A program made the translations under genes and the position numbers. The notes below the pieces were generated by a model that was not told the DNA's origin, did not search any database, and saw only the letters and a program-made list of their open reading frames with translations. This document shows, in pieces, positions 44,301 to 47,443 of a stretch of DNA of 47,443 nucleotides. Source of the DNA: DAOUGC01 sp034429695 (lineage in GTDB: Bacteria > Chloroflexota > Anaerolineae > Anaerolineales > Anaerolineaceae); the NCBI GenBank assembly GCA_034429695.1, contig DAOUGC010000019.1:1-47443 (forward strand), read 5' to 3'. The first letter of the stretch is position 1; every line of letters starts with the position of its first letter.

Positions 44301-45292
44301 ATGCCTCGGCTGAGCGCATCATGGGGTTGAATGCTGACCGTGTGCTGGGGCAGCCGCTGACCAGTTTCAGTGGTCTGTTTGGCAAGGAAGCCCAACCGTG
44401 GATGGAGACGATCCGTACCTGGTCCGAGACCCCCACGCTGTACGAGAATGAAGAATATGCGGCTCAGATTGAACTGGACGACGACCGGATTGTTTCGGTG
44501 CACATGGCGCCCGTCATCTGGCGCTCAGACCTGCTGGGTACGGTGTCCATCTTCCGCGACATCACCCAGGAAGTGCAGGTGGACCGTTTGAAGTCGGAGT
44601 TTATCACCAGCGTCAGCCACGAACTGCGCACACCGATGACATCGATCAAGGGTTATATTGATATCCTGTTGATGGGCGCTGCCGGAAAGGTGACCCCGCA
44701 ACAAACGCATTTCCTGGAGATTGTCAAAAGCAATACCGAGCGGTTGAGCGCACTGGTCAACGACCTGCTGGACATTTCCCGCATTGAAACCGGGCGCGTA
44801 TCGCTTGAGCTTAATCCCTTGAATTTGCGCACCGTTGCAGAGGACGTGGTCAACAGTCTGCGGGAACGGTCAGTGGAAGAAAACAGGGCGATAGAGTTTG
44901 AGATTGAGGCGGCGCCTGACCTGCCGGCGGTGCGCGGTGATATGCAACGCGTGCGCCAGATCCTTAACAGCCTGGTGACCAATGGCTACATGTATACCCC
45001 GCCAGGCGGCAGGGTGACGGTGCGGTTATGCAAGGCCGGCAATGAGGTGCAGGTGGACGTGGTGGATACCGGCATCGGTCTGACGGCGAAGGATCAAAAA
45101 CGCATCTTTGACCGTTTTTACCGCGGTGATGATCCCCTCGTGCTGGCTTCGTCCGGGGCGGGTTTGGGTTTGGCGCTTGCCAAGACTCTGGTGGAGATGC
45201 AGCGCGGCAGGATCTGGTTTGCAAGCAATGGAATATCTGGCGAAGGTAGTACTTTTTCGTTCACTTTGCCGTTATATCAGATAGAGGAATAA
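38354..45292 (+). CDS. Giant hybrid-length sensor histidine kinase with about ten GAF domains and a PAS domain
   Basis: The 2312-residue protein begins with one membrane segment (about 5-28, FSIGLILLGVGLAFWLVSHI) and a PAS-like region to about 150. Ten GAF domains follow, at about 165-320, 334-495, 509-665, 687-840, 855-1025, 1085-1240, 1253-1415, 1429-1582, 1601-1757 and 1788-1935, several joined by coiled coils (LERRVEERTLELRREH). A PAS domain (1959-2074), HisKA with SHELRTP (His 2089) and a HATPase domain (about 2160-2311; DTGIGL and GAGLGLALAK) complete it. TTG 38354 follows GATGAGG by six bases; no alternative ATG. It would phosphorylate the adjacent receivers. Signals are unknown; the extraordinary number of GAF domains suggests integration of many small-molecule inputs. 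Confidence 0.9.
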   Translation: MSETFSIGLILLGVGLAFWLVSHIFMRLFVKNSNVHKQPARFEDLPVNVVQVQDNADAVVMVMPGGKLLSINEPARQLFTLAENEPASLDRLVRRVRPPEPFYALCSAGGRASFVINGRTLEGKSVRVEQNGNQVMVITLQAPQTVADEDAQTTLETRSLAAMSELTNAMGASLDLESTIQAILSGVNQTLPADFIELTLWEPDTQTMAPYRLKGTPGGEHHVEMGVERYIPGVGLSGHLAVERQPLLIPNLAQRADLQPARYDDLPIRSYMGFPLMADDEFLGTLELASMTPDVFVEQDQKMVSLLVAPAATALRNALRFRAEQRRAAELSGLAQLAQSFSSVRDSGSLFARLVQSIVPLIKVEIVGFLIYDEAQRMLVGQVPYYGLPAQFLDMYKTSIQPGSRAEQMLLSQEPIISLNAIEDGMWQEMGWEFLARGAALRDTALIPLSSGGRMIGYLQASNHVDGMLPFSQDELRLLTIVANQAAPIIENATLVQQTRQRAQRAEALRRIASLSSSAATIDEILTFALQELSHLCEADMAAAFLLDNTRLTLQLHEVSLFGDAQPLPEQSTRLFTDDPQYPFTATGRQHAAMIEVLAEDQAIVPYYQQILASWSLASAVVVPLVVRNEGVGEIWIGSHQPNFFDQGDLQVVSTAAGQLAGVVERSYLVSQTDETLRRRVDQLTALTRINRDLSTSLDTNSILQLVYEEALKSTGAECGSLLLFEGESDSFSNGERGSTPVVRKAVGDAHNGTLSLLERFAAGRMEMLNIPDLGQSEFPASHEGVRSSLSLPVLYHHRLIAMLTLHSTRSGHFDDAVAEIAQSLAGQSAMAIGNAMQFERLSQRSDLLSRELDTLDNLFRVFQGLRANRPLDESLQVVAKAIAQATPFRSAVISICDPDTMMLSRVAAVGLPETVWQDLQSRTQPWSAIENLLAAEYQVGMVYYIPADRQPVLPEELYSVSLEQESQRNNGNSWDADDFLIVPLLDADGQPLGLISVDAPVDGRRPDHPTFQALELLGRQACLVIEGDQNVRGLISRASVLEQAHNDARQAAEHAQEQLPGLLHSNLEQTLSIQRMDGQILRIRSGLEIASQAGRQKDQQGVLETIAREVLTRFDMDVALIATSGEGGPRLGSVMGSIPGGARPEALFGQRNPLRTMLEEEQIKLISSVAVDEQWKTNGFLSALEIRSFICLPLRLGRDRRAAVLVGAHEAIPAFTTEDHQVFVQLINQANVTLQNLEFLSETSGRLREMNLLLAFNSRLTGLDPHAISNTLASSLIELIPHAKACWVGLWDARARRLVPYAAAGYANNESMLGVQFSKDTLPLKVFTAGTPRTVAEVNFVQDYSLSSEDLLLYRKATGGALPVSTLLAPVGRGRSIRGVVVLENFDQPDVFNVEDRDLAVSLAQQTALALENTSLLTDSRERAEQLHALTIASSGLTSHLSSQALINELLEQLQPVLPFDTATLWLRNGNQLSVADALGFADSDSRLGISVAVEDSQLFQEMIRTGESLCIGDIRSDKRFPSLLEPENLSWLGVPLFTKSQLIGVVALEKKEQNYYTPELVQIAANFAGQAAVALENARLFEESQRRAAELDERSTRLALLNQLSNDLSGSLNSDTILQLTAQRLSSALNATRVAAVMPMPRGILRVEQEYPQKGSDLPVELPVTPLLDHLQQSMGIFSTGDVDAEPELADLMPGYLRSRGVQSLLIIPLLAGANLIGWFWVQQIEKGRFSVAEMDLARTMCNQAAIAIQNARLFDQTRSLTSDLERRVEERTLELRREHQNTQTLLSIITELTASLDLDQVLHRSLVVLNQSMEAESSALLLIESSRTHYAGLPILQGNGNKYVRAISDWVLQRRLSLLVDNLENDARWGFGSEEQLPFESALAVPLILGEQVLGTMVLVHSQPFQFMLEQVGLVEASARQIAVALNNAELFNLIRDQAENLGSMLREQQIEASRSRAILEAVADGVLVTDEEMRITLLNASAERIMGLNADRVLGQPLTSFSGLFGKEAQPWMETIRTWSETPTLYENEEYAAQIELDDDRIVSVHMAPVIWRSDLLGTVSIFRDITQEVQVDRLKSEFITSVSHELRTPMTSIKGYIDILLMGAAGKVTPQQTHFLEIVKSNTERLSALVNDLLDISRIETGRVSLELNPLNLRTVAEDVVNSLRERSVEENRAIEFEIEAAPDLPAVRGDMQRVRQILNSLVTNGYMYTPPGGRVTVRLCKAGNEVQVDVVDTGIGLTAKDQKRIFDRFYRGDDPLVLASSGAGLGLALAKTLVEMQRGRIWFASNGISGEGSTFSFTLPLYQIEE

Positions 45293-45293
45293 C

Positions 45294-45668
45294 ATGGCAA
45301 AAATTCTGGTGGCAGAAGATGAACCCGATATCCGCGACCTGATTGCCTTCACCCTGCGCTTTGCAGGGCATGAGGTGGTGGCGGTGGGCAACGGTGCGGA
45401 AGCATTGGAGAGCGCGCCGGTGGAAATGCCCGACTTAATCTTGATGGATGTGCGCATGCCGCGTATGACCGGCTATGAGGCCTGTGAGAAAATGAAGGCT
45501 GACCCGGCCATTCAACATATACCGGTGGTGTTCCTGTCCGCCAAGGGACAGGAGGCCGAGATTCGCACCGGTATCAGCGCCGGCGCTGATGAGTATTTGC
45601 TTAAACCGTTTGCGCCAAACGAATTGACCGAACGCGTGAATGAGTTGTTGCAGAAGTTTCATCCATAG
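45294..45668 (+). CDS. Single-domain response regulator (CheY-like)
   Basis: The 124-residue receiver has the acidic pocket AEDE, the phospho-acceptor Asp 52 (LILMDVRMP), Thr/Ser SAKG and Lys in YLLKPF. There is no output domain. It starts two bases after the giant kinase stop, so it is translationally coupled and almost certainly its phosphorylation partner. Such regulators act by binding other proteins; the GTPase, V4R or DUF4388 proteins of the operon are candidates. Confidence 0.9.
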   Translation: MAKILVAEDEPDIRDLIAFTLRFAGHEVVAVGNGAEALESAPVEMPDLILMDVRMPRMTGYEACEKMKADPAIQHIPVVFLSAKGQEAEIRTGISAGADEYLLKPFAPNELTERVNELLQKFHP

Positions 45669-45674
45669 GTTTTC

Positions 45675-46463
45675 ATGAGCGCGATTGTCCTGGATCGGGA
45701 TGTGGTGCATTATGAGGTGCTCGGCAGGGGGCGGCCGATCATCTTCCTGCATGGTTGGGTGGGATCCTGGCGGTACTGGATCCCGGTGATGCAGGCTGCT
45801 TCCATATCGTACCGGGCTTACGCGCTGGACCTGTGGGGTTTTGGCGATACAGCCAAGGTCGCAGCGCGATACACACTGGAAGAACAGGAAAGCCTGATTA
45901 ACGGTTTCCTTGAGGAACTCGGCATCATGCGCATCGCGCTGGTGGGGCACGGGCTGGGGGCCTATCTTGCGTTGCGTTTTGCACGCAAACACCCTGATAT
46001 TGTGGATCGGGTGATGGCGATCAGCCTGCCGCTCAATGATGGCTCATTGAATGCCCGTATTCGCAGCCTGGCGCCCCCTGCTCTGGCGGACTGGCTGCTC
46101 TCGCGCGATCCGGATACCCAGCCGGTGCGCGCCGAGGCACCCAAGACCGACCCCCAGGCGGTGATTTCATCGGTGAGCGCCATGAGTAGTGAGAGCTTTA
46201 CCGGGTTATGGGGCGATTGTGAGATGCCCTGTCTGTTGGTTCATGGGCAGAACGACCCGCTGGTGACAGCGCCGGTGTCTGACCAGTTGGCCAGTTTGCC
46301 TGAGAAGGCTCATTCGATCCTTTTTGAAGAGTCGGGTCATTTCCCGATGTTGGATGAGGATAGCAAATTCAACCGTCTGTTGACCGATTTTCTCTCGTTG
46401 ACGAGCGGGGAAACGCCGCGCGACCTTCAATTAAAAGATGAATGGAAACGGCGGGTAAGATAA
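45675..46463 (+). CDS. Alpha/beta hydrolase paralogue lacking the nucleophilic serine
   Basis: The 262-residue protein aligns with the hydrolase at 34675 (same FLHGWVGSW oxyanion region and GxGRP start). At the nucleophile elbow it reads VGHGLGA: codon GGG at 45951-45953 gives Gly 93 where the paralogue has Ser 93. The acid (HGQNDPLV) and His (ESGHFPML) remain. Catalysis by the usual Ser mechanism is not possible, so it is likely a binding protein or a pseudo-enzyme. The last codons (KDEWKRRVR) are part of the 63-bp repeat that follows. The start ATG 45675 is six bases after the receiver's stop. Confidence 0.85.
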   Translation: MSAIVLDRDVVHYEVLGRGRPIIFLHGWVGSWRYWIPVMQAASISYRAYALDLWGFGDTAKVAARYTLEEQESLINGFLEELGIMRIALVGHGLGAYLALRFARKHPDIVDRVMAISLPLNDGSLNARIRSLAPPALADWLLSRDPDTQPVRAEAPKTDPQAVISSVSAMSSESFTGLWGDCEMPCLLVHGQNDPLVTAPVSDQLASLPEKAHSILFEESGHFPMLDEDSKFNRLLTDFLSLTSGETPRDLQLKDEWKRRVR

Positions 46464-46591
46464 GTGGATCCCAGAGTCGCGTGCGACTTGCAATTAAAGG
46501 ATGAATGGAAACGGCGGGTAAGATAAGTGGATCCCAGAGTCGCGCGCGACCTTCTATTAAAGGATGAATGGAAACGGCGGGTAAGATAAGT
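46418..46591 (+). repeat. 63-bp tandem repeat, nearly three copies, including the 3' end of the hydrolase gene
   Basis: Copies begin at 46418, 46481 and 46544 (exact period 63); the third is 48 bases long. Each has GATGAATGGAAACGGCGG then GTAAGATAAGT. The first copy supplies the last codons and the stop of the hydrolase gene (46463). As 63 is a multiple of three, each unit would stay in frame past the stop. Copies differ by a few substitutions only. Confidence 0.85.
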
Positions 46592-46615
46592 ACACATCCA
46601 ATCATCAATTCAAGC

Positions 46616-46639
46616 GGCGGGTTCAAAATCGAACCCGCC
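46616..46639. repeat. REP-like palindrome
   Basis: GGCGGGTTC (46616-46624) and GAACCCGCC (46631-46639) form a perfect 9-bp stem with a 6-base loop. The arm begins GGCGG, as in the palindromes that follow. Confidence 0.55.
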
Positions 46640-46679
46640 CAACGATTTAAAATCCCTTCGGTGAAGGATCGCGCAAACT

Positions 46680-46793
46680 GTAGGGCGGCTTGGTGTAATT
46701 CCAAGCCGCCGATTTCTTAAAGGACAGTGGGACAGCATTACAGGGGAATGAACAATAAAAACGGCGGGATTGAAGAGCGCCATCCCGCCCTAC
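46680..46793. repeat. Composite palindromic element, copy 1
   Basis: Outer arms GTAGGGCGG (46680-46688) and CCGCCCTAC (46785-46793) enclose two hairpins: GGCGGCTTGG / CCAAGCCGCC (46684-46710) and GGCGGGAT / ATCCCGCC (46763-46789). TTTTT follows. Between the hairpins lies a unique spacer. The layout is that of a two-palindrome REP/BIME-type element. Confidence 0.6.
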
Positions 46794-46826
46794 TTTTTCT
46801 GGTGAACACCGACCACGGCGTTTTGC

Positions 46827-46929
46827 AGGGCGACTTGGTGTATTTCCAAGCCGCCGATTTCTTAAGGGGCAGTGGGACAGCATTACAGGGGAATGAACAA
46901 TAAAAACGGCGGGATGGAACAGCGCCATC
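46827..46929. repeat. Composite palindromic element, copy 2, truncated
   Basis: From 46827 the sequence repeats copy 1 (145 bases away) with a few changes, including the CTTGG / CCAAG hairpin arms and the ACAATAAAAACGGCGGGAT spacer. It ends after GCGCCATC at 46929, where copy 1 continues CCGCCCTAC; the next bases are unrelated, consistent with an insertion breakpoint. Confidence 0.6.
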
Positions 46930-47443
46930 ATGTGTTCCAACTAATTAACCCAAGTTGTTACCTTGCAGTAGCGGGAAAAAAGATCCATGCGTTCTCTGGT
47001 AAAGTATAGGTGCTCAAACCAAAACTGAACCGGAGGAACGCATGGACAGCCAAATTGTAGCAGACTTTTGCCTGTGTGCCGATATGTTGAAAGCTTTGCA
47101 TCATTACGAAGATCCACAATGCCAGATGCAAGACAGCGAAGTGATGACCACCGCGATCATCGCCGCCCTGCACTTTCGGGGCAACTTTGAACTGGCGCGC
47201 CACTTTCTGCAAGAAGAGGGCTATATTCCGCATATGTTGGGCAAAAGTCGTTTCAATCGTCGTCTGCATCGGATCCAAGATCTGTTTCTGACCCTGTTTC
47301 ACGTGTTGGGCGAAACCTGGAAAGAACTCAATAGTCAGTGTGTGTATGTGCTCGACAGCTATCCAATTGCTGCCTGTGACAATTACCGCATCTGTCGCTC
47401 ACGTCGCTATCAGGGGGAGGTCTGGCGGGGTCGCCAGGCCAGT
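46930..47443 (+). mobile_element. IS982-family insertion sequence, left part
   Basis: The element contains the transposase start at 47042 and runs off the window. Its left end is not certain: the palindromic repeat is interrupted at 46929/46930, and AACCCAAGTTGTTACC at 46947 resembles a terminal repeat. The right end cannot be seen, so neither boundary is confirmed. Confidence 0.6.
47042..47443 (+). CDS. IS982-family transposase, N-terminal part
   Basis: An open frame from ATG 47042 (CGGAGGAACGC upstream) runs to the window end without a stop, 134 codons. It contains the IS982-type N-terminal region (TTAIIAALHFRGNFELARHF; SRFNRRLHRIQ) and the start of the DDE catalytic region, YVLDSYPIAACDNYRICRSR, with the first Asp. 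Full-length proteins have about 290 residues, so about half is seen. Intact as far as visible. Confidence 0.85.
   Translation, partial: MDSQIVADFCLCADMLKALHHYEDPQCQMQDSEVMTTAIIAALHFRGNFELARHFLQEEGYIPHMLGKSRFNRRLHRIQDLFLTLFHVLGETWKELNSQCVYVLDSYPIAACDNYRICRSRRYQGEVWRGRQAS

Noticed and set aside
46369..46704. Minus-strand frame with a 21-residue repeat
   Set aside because: The apparent repeated protein is only the translation of the 63-bp tandem repeat; there is no ribosome site or homology.

Overview
The window reads as chromosomal DNA of a moderately GC-rich, free-living bacterium, most likely a Chloroflexota (Anaerolineae-like) lineage. This is inferred from gene content: very large multi-GAF histidine kinases, a DUF4388 protein next to an MglA-like GTPase, form II molybdenum hydroxylase genes and a helicase-associated domain protein. 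No rRNA, tRNA or CRISPR array was found, so the placement is not firm.

Layout. (1) 1-11054 (+): one tight operon for ADP-heptose synthesis and heptose-containing glycan assembly: GT9 heptosyltransferase, GT4, a GT4-GmhA fusion, an SDR, GmhB, HldE, a second heptosyltransferase broken by a frameshift, a NodU-type carbamoyltransferase and a GT2. (2) 11055-23497: a general stress island with BON/SRPBCC, SRPBCC, DUF4383, DUF2231-Rieske, GlsB/YeaQ, YtxH, glycine-zipper and GSP39-type SDR proteins, plus a PAS histidine kinase and a receiver-only response regulator. Five points in this island, and probably the start of region 1, carry the same promoter architecture: an upstream inverted repeat GGG-N4-CCCTACC, a CCCCATTGTT -35 region and a TATAGT -10. 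This looks like an undescribed regulon. (3) 23503-33094 (-): a three-subunit molybdenum hydroxylase (form II CoxMSL-like), a GH4 glycosidase, two membrane proteins, glycine C-acetyltransferase (kbl) and a helicase-associated domain protein. (4) 33220-46463 (+): a 13-kb signalling operon behind a near-consensus promoter: DUF4388/PATAN protein, MglA-like GTPase, alpha/beta hydrolase, V4R sensor, hexapeptide-repeat protein, response regulator with degenerate GGDEF, a 2312-residue kinase with about ten GAF domains, a receiver-only regulator and a second hydrolase paralogue whose nucleophilic Ser is Gly. (5) 46418-47443: a repeat cluster (63-bp tandem copies of the end of the last gene, REP-like palindromes) running into a truncated IS982-type transposase.

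How it fits together. Region 1 can build ADP-heptose and transfer heptose, perhaps carbamoylated, onto a surface glycan. Region 2 is a membrane and envelope stress set apparently co-regulated by one DNA-binding factor that is not evident in the window. Region 4 resembles a sensory hub joining a small GTPase module to a many-input kinase. The most novel candidates are the shared promoter family, the region 4 operon with its active/inactive hydrolase pair, and the GT4-GmhA fusion.
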